Notes under the pieces: model-generated
Databases searched by the model: none
Seen by the model: only the letters and a program-made list of their open reading frames with translations
Told to the model about the DNA's origin: nothing
Translations under genes and position numbers: made by a program
Part shown: positions 16,318 through 24,436 of the stretch, piece after piece
How the letters are laid out: each line of letters opens with the position of its first letter
Position numbering within the stretch: position 1 is the first letter of the stretch
Source of the DNA: Gemmatales bacterium
GTDB taxonomy: Bacteria > Planctomycetota > Planctomycetia > Gemmatales > HRBIN36
Reading direction: 5' to 3'
DNA length: 38,153 nt
Assembly: GCA_025056555.1 (NCBI GenBank)
Contig: JANWVZ010000012.1
Coordinates: 1-38,153 of the forward strand

Positions 16318-18198
16318 TTATCGCTCCAGTGGCCGCTGGTCTGTGAAACGAGGTTCTGGGAGACGCCAATCGGCGGGCCCGAAAATCACGCATTCCCAAG
16401 GCAACAGAGTGGTGTAATCCTCGAGGTCTGAGCGAGCGCCGCCATAGCGGGGCCATTCACTGCTCAAAAGCACAGCTTCGTGCCCTTCCCGCGCAGGACA
16501 AAGTTGCGGTTGCGCAGTGAGGTTGCAGACGATGCGGGTCTGAAACTTGGAGCGTGGCCCGCGCCAGAGTTGCAAGATTACCGGCTGCTCCGCTGGCGCG
16601 AGCTGAGCCTCCCGATTCGAGAAATCGCGCCACGCAGGCCAGGAGCGCCGAGCTTGGAGCAAATCTTTGTAGAGCCGCCGCAATTGGCTTCGTGCCTGGG
16701 GCTGCGACCATTGCCAGGAGAGCTTACAGGCCTGGAATGTTTCCTCCGCCTGCGGATCAGGCACTTCGGCAATCCAGCCCAGACGGGCCAGTTCTCGCTT
16801 TCGCCCTTCCCATACTCGCAGGGCCAAATCCCTGTCCTCGAAGGAGGTGAAAAAACAAAACGGTCGGTCTTCGCCGTATTCCTCGCCCATGAACAGCAGA
16901 GGAATGTAAGGGGCAGCAAGCACCAGACAAACCGCCTGCCGATACGCCGAGGCTGGCAATTGCCGAATCAGACGCTGTGGTTCTGCTCGATTCGCCACCA
17001 AGTCGTGATTCTGAAGGTAAACCACAAAATGCTCGCCGCTGATCTCGCCAGGGGGCGCTCCATGACGGCGTTGTCGGTAGCGGCTATAGATGCCGTCCAG
17101 GACGAAAGTCTTGTTCCACGCCTTGACGATGTGCTCCGGCCTGCCGAAATCCACGCCATAGGCCTGCCTTTCTCCTGTGTAGAAAGCATGCAGGGCATGG
17201 TGATAATCGTCATTCCAGACGGCATCCAGACCGTAGCCCCCGAACTGAGCGGGCCGTACCAGGCGCGGGTCGTTCGCATGGCTCTCGGCAATCACGACCG
17301 CCGGCCAACCACGCCGCGCCGCCGCTTCTTCGGCGGCTTGTCGAATGTCCGCCAGGATGTGTTGAGCCGTCATATCGTAAATCGCATGCACGGCATCCAG
17401 ACGCAAACCATCCACATGATATTCTTCCAACCAGAGGCGAACATTATCACCAATGAACTGGCGGACCCCATCCGACTGAGGGCCGTCATAATTCAAGGCA
17501 GGACCCCACGGTGTGCGATAACGGTCGGTGAAATACGGTGCAAAACGCTCCAGATAATTCCCTTCGGGGCCGAGATGATTATAGACCACGTCCAAGATGA
17601 CTGCTAACCCGTGGGCGTGGCAGGCATTGACCAGTTGCACCAGGGCCTGCGGACCTCCATAGGTATTGTGCACCGCGTATAAGTGCACCCCATCGTAGCC
17701 CCAGTTGCGCGCACCGGGGAACTGGGCCAGCGGCATAAGTTCGATGGCGGTGATGCCCAAATCCACCAACGCCGGCAAACGCGATATTATGGCCTCGAGC
17801 GTGCCGAGTTCGGTAAACGTACCGCAATGTACCTCATAAATCACCAAATCCCGAAGTGCAACGCCATGCCAAGGCTGGTCTGTCCAGGCAAAGCGTTGGG
17901 TGTGCACTACGGCCGAGGGTTTATGTATCCCCATCGGCTGCCAAAGCGATGCCGGATCGGGGTAGATAGCCCGACCGTCTAGACGATATGCATAGGTTTG
18001 ACCCTCAGGCACGTCAGCGCGACTGACGCTGTAGTAACCGAAATCCTCGGCCTGCATGGGGATGATTTCATAATTGGCTTGAGAGGTGTAAAGCACCAAA
18101 TCTACCTGCTGAGCAGTCGGCGCCCACACGCGCCAACAGGTGGTGTCATCTTCCAGGGGATATGCTCCGATGCTTCTGAGAAAAATAGGCTTGGCCAT
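16318..18198 (-). CDS. treZ: Malto-oligosyltrehalose trehalohydrolase (GH13)
   Basis: Releases trehalose from maltooligosyl-trehalose, the second step of the TreY/TreZ route from glycogen to trehalose. The 626 residues show an N-terminal carbohydrate-binding-like beta domain (CWRVWAPTAQ), then a GH13 barrel. Visible GH13 motifs are ELMPLAQFPGARNWGYDGV, ILDVVYNHLG, GLRLDAVHAI with the nucleophile Asp268, VVIAESHAND with the acid/base Glu305, and LQNHDLVANRA with Asp399. The NWGYDG block after LAQFPG and the QNHD...NRA block distinguish TreZ from glycogen-branching enzymes. TreY is not in the window. The gene lies 42 bases after miaA on the same strand and may be co-transcribed with it, a pairing with no obvious functional link. 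Confidence 0.94.
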   Translation of the reverse strand: MAKPIFLRSIGAYPLEDDTTCWRVWAPTAQQVDLVLYTSQANYEIIPMQAEDFGYYSVSRADVPEGQTYAYRLDGRAIYPDPASLWQPMGIHKPSAVVHTQRFAWTDQPWHGVALRDLVIYEVHCGTFTELGTLEAIISRLPALVDLGITAIELMPLAQFPGARNWGYDGVHLYAVHNTYGGPQALVQLVNACHAHGLAVILDVVYNHLGPEGNYLERFAPYFTDRYRTPWGPALNYDGPQSDGVRQFIGDNVRLWLEEYHVDGLRLDAVHAIYDMTAQHILADIRQAAEEAAARRGWPAVVIAESHANDPRLVRPAQFGGYGLDAVWNDDYHHALHAFYTGERQAYGVDFGRPEHIVKAWNKTFVLDGIYSRYRQRRHGAPPGEISGEHFVVYLQNHDLVANRAEPQRLIRQLPASAYRQAVCLVLAAPYIPLLFMGEEYGEDRPFCFFTSFEDRDLALRVWEGRKRELARLGWIAEVPDPQAEETFQACKLSWQWSQPQARSQLRRLYKDLLQARRSWPAWRDFSNREAQLAPAEQPVILQLWRGPRSKFQTRIVCNLTAQPQLCPAREGHEAVLLSSEWPRYGGARSDLEDYTTLLPWECVIFGPADWRLPEPRFTDQRPLER

Positions 18199-18240
18199 GG
18201 ATCGGGTCCCGGAGCCATAGAAGCCAGGGAGGTCGTGTCT

Positions 18241-19200
18241 TCAGGACGCGGACGGCTGCGTGGCCTCAGCAAACCAGACCTGATACACACGCCGCGCCAC
18301 GACTTCAGCCGGTTCGGTGTCTGCCACGGGCAAGCGCACCACGCCGGGCAGATGACGAAACCAGCTCAGCTGATGCTTGGCATAGTTGCGACTGCGAATC
18401 TTGATGCGTTCAATCGCTTCCTGCCGCGAGCATGTGCCTTCCAGGTAGGCGATGAGTTCCTTGTAGCCCAGAGCCTGTCGAGCCTGGCGGCTGAGCGGTG
18501 GGCTAGCGTGTTGGCCTGCATGCACAAGTCGGCGGACTTCGTCTTCCAGGCCAGCGGCCAGCATGGCTTCGACCCGCTGCTCGATGCGGCGATATAAATC
18601 CGCCCGCGGCAAATCCAGCCAGACCGGCGGATAACGCCTCGGCCAGGGCGAGTCGAATTGATGATGCCAGGAGCTCAGCGGCCGACCAGTCAGACTCCAG
18701 ACTTCCAGAGCACGCACCAATCGGCGTTTATCTGAGGGATGGATACGCTGCGCGGCAATGGGATCTACTTGCTTCAACTGTTGATGAAGTTCCGCACCGC
18801 TCTGTTGTTCCAGCTCATGGCGAAGTTCCGGGTCGGCCCCTGGCCCTTCAAAAAGACCACACATTAGCGCTTTCAGATACAGAGGTGTGCCACCGACAAA
18901 AAGCACTTCCTTGCCGCGTGCGCGAATTTCCCGCACGCATTCCGCTGCCTGGCGCAACCACCACGCTACGTTAGCCGATTCCCAAGGCTCCAGAACGTCT
19001 ATCAGGTGGTGTCGCACTCGCTGTCGCGCCTCGGCGGGGGGCTTAGCCGTGCCGATGTCCATCCCGCGATACAGAGCCATCGAATCCATCGAAATAATCT
19101 CGCCGCCGAGTCGCTCGGCGAGTATCAAACCCACCTCACTCTTCCCGACCGCGGTCGGTCCGGTCAGCACAAAGCAATCCAGGAACGGCTCCGGCGTCAT
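18241..19200 (-). CDS. miaA: tRNA dimethylallyltransferase
   Basis: Adds a dimethylallyl group to A37 of tRNAs that read codons starting with U. The 319-residue protein has the P-loop GPTAVGKSE (14-22), then EIISMDSMALYRGMDIGTAKP, the conserved MDS/Q region with the D-IGTAKP substrate motif, HHLIDVLEP, and FVGGTPLYLKAL, where most homologues have VGGTGLY. The later blocks are IHPSDKRRLVRALEVW and the tRNA-recognition part SRNYAKHQLSWFRH. ATG 19200 is the start. It is the first gene of a minus-strand pair with treZ and is divergent from the NagA-like gene, with 364 bases between. Confidence 0.96.
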   Translation of the reverse strand: MTPEPFLDCFVLTGPTAVGKSEVGLILAERLGGEIISMDSMALYRGMDIGTAKPPAEARQRVRHHLIDVLEPWESANVAWWLRQAAECVREIRARGKEVLFVGGTPLYLKALMCGLFEGPGADPELRHELEQQSGAELHQQLKQVDPIAAQRIHPSDKRRLVRALEVWSLTGRPLSSWHHQFDSPWPRRYPPVWLDLPRADLYRRIEQRVEAMLAAGLEDEVRRLVHAGQHASPPLSRQARQALGYKELIAYLEGTCSRQEAIERIKIRSRNYAKHQLSWFRHLPGVVRLPVADTEPAEVVARRVYQVWFAEATQPSAS

Positions 19201-19564
19201 ATCGCTTTGCTACCTCTATGGGCAGAGTAGTCGGCCTAAACAAGTATATGGTGCTTCGCTTCTTCTCCTGGGCTGCCTACGCGCCAGGTACTGGTAACTG
19301 GGAATGAGATACGGATGAGGCTAATAATCAAGGCATCAGGGATTCATGGCAACTCGATTCACGGGGCAATCCCCCTGAATCGGCATCAAACGGTGAAGCC
19401 CGTTCAGCAGCGCGGCGCGGATACACGGGGGCAACGGAGGTGGGCTGGTGTCCGGAATTTTCAGTTTCGACATGAGGCGGGTGATCCAGGTTGCCTCCGC
19501 GCGAACGGTCTGCGACATCGGCCCTCTACATGATTGCGGATTCCCCCGATAGGATGTTTTCACT
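19201..19564. other. Divergent intergenic region between miaA and the NagA-like gene
   Basis: Holds the leaders of two divergent operons. A strong stem-loop lies at 19355-19382. A TATACT-like hexamer facing miaA is present near 19240-19250, but no matching -35 box was found. An antisense open frame reaching 19336 is mostly the shadow of the NagA-like gene and is not called. Confidence 0.4.
19355..19382. promoter_or_regulatory. Strong stem-loop in the miaA/nagA-like divergent region
   Basis: An inverted repeat with a 12-bp stem containing one mismatch (C opposite C) around a 4-base loop CAAT. The outer arms are CGATTCA and TGAATCG, the inner arms GGGG and CCCC. No T-tract follows on either strand, so it is not a standard rho-independent terminator. 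It lies about 180 bases ahead of the NagA-like start and 155 bases ahead of miaA. It could be an RNA structure in either leader or a protein-binding palindrome; no evidence separates these. Confidence 0.45.
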
Positions 19565-20791
19565 ATGCAAGAAATCCGACGATTATTCCGTGGGCGCCTT
19601 ATCTTGGCAGATGAAGTGCTGGAAGAAGGCCACGTACTGACTGCTGGCGCACGAATTGAGGCGGTCGGCGCCGGGCCGGGGCCAACGGCAGAAGCGGATG
19701 AAGTGGTGGACAGTGGCCAGGGGTATATCGCGCCGGGCTTTGTAGACCTCCACGTCCACGGAGGCGATGGCGCTGATTTCATGGATGGGAGTGAGTCGGC
19801 CATCGTAACCGCCTGTCGCGCCCACGCGCGGCACGGCACTACCAGTTTGCTCGTCACCACATGTGTGGCCTGGAAAGAACGGATTCTTGAAGTGCTGCGT
19901 TGCTGCAGGCGCTTGAGAAACCAGCCGGAAAAAACAGGTTCACGCGTGCTGGGCGTCCACCTGTATGGGCCGTATTTCGCTGCCGAAGCACGGGGTTGTC
20001 ATCCCGCGAGACCCTTGCGGCAACCCCAGCCGCAGGAGTATGCTGAGTTTCTTGAGTTCGCGGACACGATCGTCACTGCGTCTATTGCGCCAGAATTACC
20101 GGGCGCAGAAGCGTTCGCTCGCGCTTGCCGGGAACGCAAGATCCGATTGAATATCGGCCACTCGCAGGCTACCGCAGAACAAGTCGCTCAAGCGATTCGC
20201 TGGGGCGCACGCCATGTTGACCATCTGTATTGTGCCATGTCCGATAAGACCAAACTGCGGCGCAGTCAATCCTGGCCGATGCGTGGCGGAGTTCTGGAAG
20301 CCACCTTGCTCTACGATGAACTGACCACGGAAGTCATCGCCGACGGCGTGCATTTGTCCGCCGATTTGCTGCTCCTGGCCTGGAAATGTAAAGGGTGCGA
20401 CCGCCTGGCGCTGGTTACCGACTGCAACCGTGCGTTGGACTTGCCGGACGGACAATACGTCTTTGGCCCACAGGATGAAGGCGAACCGTTCCAAGTACGC
20501 TGCGGTATCGCACTTACCTTGGACGGCCAAGGGTTAGCTTCGAGTGTGCGCGGAATGGATTGGATGGTGCGAACATTTCACCAACTCACCGGCCGACCAA
20601 TTTGGGAGGTCGTCCGCATGGCCAGCCTCACGCCAGCACGCATCATTGGTTGGGAGAATCAACTGGGTAGTCTGGAACCGGGGAAACTGGCCGACATAGT
20701 GATCCTGGATCCCCAGCTCCAGGTGCGACAAGTTTACCTGGGCGGACAACCGCTTTCAACAATTCCCTGTGGACATGCTTCGCCAGGCTGA
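19565..20791 (+). CDS. N-acetylglucosamine-6-phosphate deacetylase-like amidohydrolase
   Basis: A 408-residue amidohydrolase-superfamily protein closest in layout to NagA, which deacetylates GlcNAc-6-phosphate. Visible are the metal motif DLHVHGG (His63, His65), NIGHSQAT (His199), HVDHLYCAMS (His220), VIADGVHL and ALVTDC with the catalytic Asp286, then LTPARIIGWENQLGSLEPGKLADIVILD. The key metal-ligand Glu of the NagA HLEGPF motif is Tyr134 here (VHLYGPYF), and the Asn of HLFNAM is Cys. It may use a different metal arrangement, another substrate, or be inactive. It is followed after 17 bases by an FG-GAP lipoprotein gene, probably in one operon. nagA is not assigned as the symbol because of the altered site. 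Confidence 0.82.
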   Translation: MQEIRRLFRGRLILADEVLEEGHVLTAGARIEAVGAGPGPTAEADEVVDSGQGYIAPGFVDLHVHGGDGADFMDGSESAIVTACRAHARHGTTSLLVTTCVAWKERILEVLRCCRRLRNQPEKTGSRVLGVHLYGPYFAAEARGCHPARPLRQPQPQEYAEFLEFADTIVTASIAPELPGAEAFARACRERKIRLNIGHSQATAEQVAQAIRWGARHVDHLYCAMSDKTKLRRSQSWPMRGGVLEATLLYDELTTEVIADGVHLSADLLLLAWKCKGCDRLALVTDCNRALDLPDGQYVFGPQDEGEPFQVRCGIALTLDGQGLASSVRGMDWMVRTFHQLTGRPIWEVVRMASLTPARIIGWENQLGSLEPGKLADIVILDPQLQVRQVYLGGQPLSTIPCGHASPG

Positions 20792-20808
20792 GAAAGGTAG
20801 CACGCCTC

Positions 20809-22059
20809 ATGGCCCGCGCAATCCTTTTTGCAGCGATCGCTTACGCCGCTGGTGCCGCAGTAATGACCTCCTGCAATCAACGTCAAGTGACTTTCGGACA
20901 GGCACCTGCTTCCTGGCGTTTTGAGATGCAGGAGATAGACCGCAGCCTGAAAGTTGGCTACGCGGTTTTGTTGGCCGACGTCAATAATGATCGGCGAGCC
21001 GACATCGTCGTGGTGGACACCCATCGAGTGATCTGGTTTGAAAACCCTCACTGGAAGATGCACTACATCCTGAAGGGCGAAACGAAGCCGGACAACGTGT
21101 GTTTGGCGGCGCATGACATAGACGGGGACGGACGGCTCGACTTCGCGCTGGGAGCGGGTTGGCGACCTTTCGATACCCGCAGCGAAGGTACCCTGCAGTG
21201 GCTCCGTCAAACCGATTCCCCGTATAAGCCGTTTGAGCTTTACCCCATTGACGCGGAACCGAGCATTCACCGCATTCGTTTTGGCGACGTTCTGGGGGAA
21301 GGCAAGCCGCAATTGATCAGTGTGCCCCTGATGGGGCGGCAAGCAACGCGCGAAAAGAATTGGCTCGACGCCGCGGTGCGGATTACTGCTTACCGAATCC
21401 CTGCCGATCCGCGGCGCGACCGTTGGTTGCCGCAGCTCCTGAATGCCTCGCTACACGTGGCGCACAATTTTGACCTGGCCGACGTGGACCGTGACAGTCG
21501 GCTGGACGTGCTGGTGGCCAGCTATGAAGGAGTCACACTGCTGCGCGCCCAGTCGCCGGGAACGTGGAAGAGTTCTCTGTTAGGCGTGGGGAATCAGGAG
21601 AATCCCTTGAGTAACCGCGGTGCCAGTGAGGTCAAGATCGGTAAACTGAAAAATGATCAGCAGTTTATCGCTACGGTCGAACCCTGGCACGGTCATCAGG
21701 TAGTCATCTATACGCCATCGGATAAGACCTATGAAAAGCCCTGGCAACGCCGTGTGATTGATGAGGAACTGCGCTGGGGACACGCGGTCTGGTGTGCCGA
21801 CTTAGATGGCGATGGAACCGACGAAGTCATCCTCGGGGTGCGAGACCGTTTGAATGACAAGGTAGGCCCCGGAGTACGCATCTATCAGTGTCTGGACGAT
21901 GTGGGGCAGCGCTGGCACAGGACTGTCATTGAAGAGGGTGGAGTCGATTGTGAGGATTTAGCTGTGGGCGACCTGGATGGAGATAAGCGGCCCGACATTG
22001 TTGCTGTCGGTCGCTTCACAGGTAATGTACGCATCTACTGGAACCGTATGACGCGTTAA
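20809..22059 (+). CDS. FG-GAP/VCBS-repeat lipoprotein
   Basis: A 416-residue exported protein. The N-terminal hydrophobic segment ends in AVMTSC with a candidate lipobox cysteine at 22, suggesting lipid anchoring, though the residues before Cys are not the classic LxGC. Five Ca-binding-like blade motifs are spread along the chain: DVNNDRRADIVVVD, DIDGDGRLDFALG, DVDRDSRLDVLVAS, DLDGDGTDEVILGV and DLDGDKRPDIVAVG. This is the integrin-like FG-GAP/VCBS propeller, common in planctomycete surface proteins. No catalytic residues are recognised; the likely role is binding on the cell surface or in the periplasm. It is adjacent to the NagA-like gene. Confidence 0.88.
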   Translation: MARAILFAAIAYAAGAAVMTSCNQRQVTFGQAPASWRFEMQEIDRSLKVGYAVLLADVNNDRRADIVVVDTHRVIWFENPHWKMHYILKGETKPDNVCLAAHDIDGDGRLDFALGAGWRPFDTRSEGTLQWLRQTDSPYKPFELYPIDAEPSIHRIRFGDVLGEGKPQLISVPLMGRQATREKNWLDAAVRITAYRIPADPRRDRWLPQLLNASLHVAHNFDLADVDRDSRLDVLVASYEGVTLLRAQSPGTWKSSLLGVGNQENPLSNRGASEVKIGKLKNDQQFIATVEPWHGHQVVIYTPSDKTYEKPWQRRVIDEELRWGHAVWCADLDGDGTDEVILGVRDRLNDKVGPGVRIYQCLDDVGQRWHRTVIEEGGVDCEDLAVGDLDGDKRPDIVAVGRFTGNVRIYWNRMTR

Positions 22060-22230
22060 GGATTCGCTGCTGCGGAAGGCCAACGCCTCAGCAAATGATT
22101 TCTATAGGTTTGGAATTACTGCCCCATGCCCTCAGTAGAAGCCGATCCACGGGGCTCAGGGGATCCAGGGCTTGGTGGTATCCTGGTTGGTATGAAACAA
22201 TACGTAGGTCTGGGGTGGCGCAGGCAGCGT

Positions 22231-23466
22231 TCAACGATAGGCTTCGTAATCTTTCCCCAGGAGCATAGAAGCAATCTTGAGTTGGAGAATTTCATCAGTT
22301 CCTTCGTAGATGCGACAGACTCGCACGTCGAGGAGATGGCGACCTGGCCGAAAGAGCACCGACCAACCGCGGCCGCCAAAGAGCTGGACGGCGCGATCCG
22401 CCACCTCCCAGGCGGCCTGAGAGGCGAAGAGTTTAGCCAGGGCCGTGAGGCGGTCCGCTTCCTGATATAAAGCGATGATATGTTCACCAGCGCGATCGGA
22501 TTCGCTGGAATGCCCGCGGGCATCGTCCCAGCGTTGTTTGGCTTGCGCGGCGGAGAGAACGAGCGCTTCCACTGCAGCGCGATAAGTCTCCATCCAGGCC
22601 AGGTGCTGCTGGACAAGCTGATGCTTGCCGATAGCCTTGCCGTGCTGCTGTCGTTCCCGGGCGTAGCGGAGAGATTCTGCCAGACAATCTTCAATAACGC
22701 CCAGGCAGCCGGCCGCGACACTTAGACGCCCGCTTATTAGAGTGGTCATGGCGATGCGGAAGCCGTCACCTTCCCGCCCGAGCAAGTTGCTGGCGGGTAT
22801 TCGCAGCTCGCGCAATTCGAGCATGGCGGTACTGCAGGTCGGCATACCCATCTTGGCCGGCAACTCCTCCCGAATCAGGCCAGGCCCATCGGTTTCCGCG
22901 AGGAAGGCACTGATGCGTCCGGCGCGTCGCCCCGGCTCAGCGGGCTGTTGCAGTGCTGATTCGGGATAAGCGAAGGTCACTAGAACATTGGCGATGCCGC
23001 CGTTGGAGATCAGATACTTCACACCGTTGAGGACGTACGTATCACCCTCGCGGCGCCAGGTGCTGGACATCTCCAGAGGATTGCTGCCGGCGTCCGGTTC
23101 GGTCAGGGCAAAGGCGAAGATCTTGTCGCCCCGACAGGATGCGGGAAGCAAGCGCTGTTTCTGCTCGGGAGTGCCGAAATAAAGGACGGGGATTTGGCCG
23201 ATGGACGTATGCCCGGAAAAGAAAGTACGCACGCCGGTACCTTCGCGATTGATCCGCGCCAGGGCTTGGGCATAGGTAATCGCATCCGCACCACGGCCGC
23301 CGTACTCCTCCGGCACCGGCATCCCCAACAGACCATACTTTTTCGCTAATGGAACCACCTGCTCGTTGAAGCGGCGCTCCAGGTAGCATAATTCCTCGAT
23401 GGGACGGATTTCTTCGCAAAAGGCCTCCACATCGCGCAGAAGTTTTTCGCGCTTAGCCGCGTCCAT
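22231..23466 (-). CDS. Acyl-CoA dehydrogenase
   Basis: FAD-dependent flavoprotein that introduces a trans-2,3 double bond into acyl-CoA. The 411 residues show PEEYGGRGADAITYAQALARI, FAFALTEPDAGSNPLEMSS (the FAD/substrate loop), KYLISNGGIANVLVTFA, GREGDGFRIAM, and the C-terminal RVCRIYEGTDEILQ block with the catalytic-base Glu388. LFGGRGWSVLF is the usual GG-G-Y/W region. Substrate chain length is not predictable. The protein initiates at ATG 23466. It is the last of three minus-strand genes; a 64-base gap separates it from the alpha/beta hydrolase gene, so one transcript is plausible. Confidence 0.95.
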   Translation of the reverse strand: MDAAKREKLLRDVEAFCEEIRPIEELCYLERRFNEQVVPLAKKYGLLGMPVPEEYGGRGADAITYAQALARINREGTGVRTFFSGHTSIGQIPVLYFGTPEQKQRLLPASCRGDKIFAFALTEPDAGSNPLEMSSTWRREGDTYVLNGVKYLISNGGIANVLVTFAYPESALQQPAEPGRRAGRISAFLAETDGPGLIREELPAKMGMPTCSTAMLELRELRIPASNLLGREGDGFRIAMTTLISGRLSVAAGCLGVIEDCLAESLRYARERQQHGKAIGKHQLVQQHLAWMETYRAAVEALVLSAAQAKQRWDDARGHSSESDRAGEHIIALYQEADRLTALAKLFASQAAWEVADRAVQLFGGRGWSVLFRPGRHLLDVRVCRIYEGTDEILQLKIASMLLGKDYEAYR

Positions 23467-23530
23467 AGTCAGGCTCCTTGGCGTTCGGGCACATGTGCCT
23501 GGGCTTCAGGGAGCGCGGGGCGAAACACTT

Positions 23531-24397
23531 TCAGAGACTGTCCAGGAATTCGCGAATCGCATCGTAAATCGCGGCGAAGCCCACGGAATTATGATCGTGG
23601 CCTGGGACAAGGATGAGTTTCTTGTGTCTGCTCGGGCAGGCCTCATAAAGGCGCTGGGCATGGTGAGGCGGAATCAGTTCGTCGCGCTGGCCATGAAGAA
23701 TGAGCAACGGTTGCGAATAGTGGCGGATCCTGGCCAGGTTATCGAATCGCGTGCGCACCAGCCAGCGCGCAGGAATAAACGGAAAGATTTCCTGAGCCAG
23801 ATCGGGAATGGAAGTGAAACAGGCCAGGAGCACGAGTGCGGCATGAGGTTCCTGCAAAGCCAACTCCGTGGCTACGCCTCCGCCCAGAGATTCACCGAAA
23901 AGCACGATGCGTTCAGCAGGAAACCCTTGCTCCCGCAGCCAGCGATAAGCCGCTCGGCCCGCCGCGTAGCAATTCTTCTCGCTGGGCCTGCCGGAACTGT
24001 GGCCATAGCCGGGATAATCGAAAATCAACACCGCCGCCGCCACGCGTTTCTGCCAATCGTCAATGAAAACGTCGCGGAAACTGAGATTACCTGCATTGCC
24101 GTGGCAGTAAAGCAGGTACCACTTAGGCTCCTGAATCGGGCACCACCAGGCGTGGATCTGCTCGCCGCTTTCCAAAGTCCACCAAACGTCCTGTTTGTGA
24201 AACCGGGTCCGTTCCTGCCATTCCTCGTCGGCCGGAGTCGGGCGAAAAATCAGACGATGTTCCAGTACCATGAGGATTCCCAGCATGGCCAGGTAAAGCA
24301 GGGCGAAATAGACCAGGGTGCGTCGCAGCAGGCTCGACCAGGAGCTGCGCGAGGATACTGGGTGCGCTTCAGAAGCACAAGGATTTGGTGTGGTCAT
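23531..24397 (-). CDS. Membrane-anchored alpha/beta hydrolase (BEM46-like)
   Basis: A 288-residue serine hydrolase with an N-terminal transmembrane helix (about 27-47). The body has CHGNAGNLSFR (oxyanion region), DYPGYGHSSGRPSE, GESLGGG with nucleophile Ser170, HGQRDELIPPHHA with the acid Asp239, and PGHDHNSV with the catalytic His267. This full triad fits the alpha/beta-hydrolase group that includes BEM46/YqkD-like proteins. The substrate is unknown. It is 39 bases downstream of the esterase-like gene and upstream of the acyl-CoA dehydrogenase gene on the same strand. Confidence 0.9.
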   Translation of the reverse strand: MTTPNPCASEAHPVSSRSSWSSLLRRTLVYFALLYLAMLGILMVLEHRLIFRPTPADEEWQERTRFHKQDVWWTLESGEQIHAWWCPIQEPKWYLLYCHGNAGNLSFRDVFIDDWQKRVAAAVLIFDYPGYGHSSGRPSEKNCYAAGRAAYRWLREQGFPAERIVLFGESLGGGVATELALQEPHAALVLLACFTSIPDLAQEIFPFIPARWLVRTRFDNLARIRHYSQPLLILHGQRDELIPPHHAQRLYEACPSRHKKLILVPGHDHNSVGFAAIYDAIREFLDSL

Positions 24398-24436
24398 AGA
24401 AAGGCGAGGGGAATCAGGCGTGAGATGCGCCGGGGG

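Noticed and set aside
16480-17607. 375-codon open frame on the plus strand
   Set aside because: Antisense to treZ, whose GH13 motifs are complete; no recognisable content.
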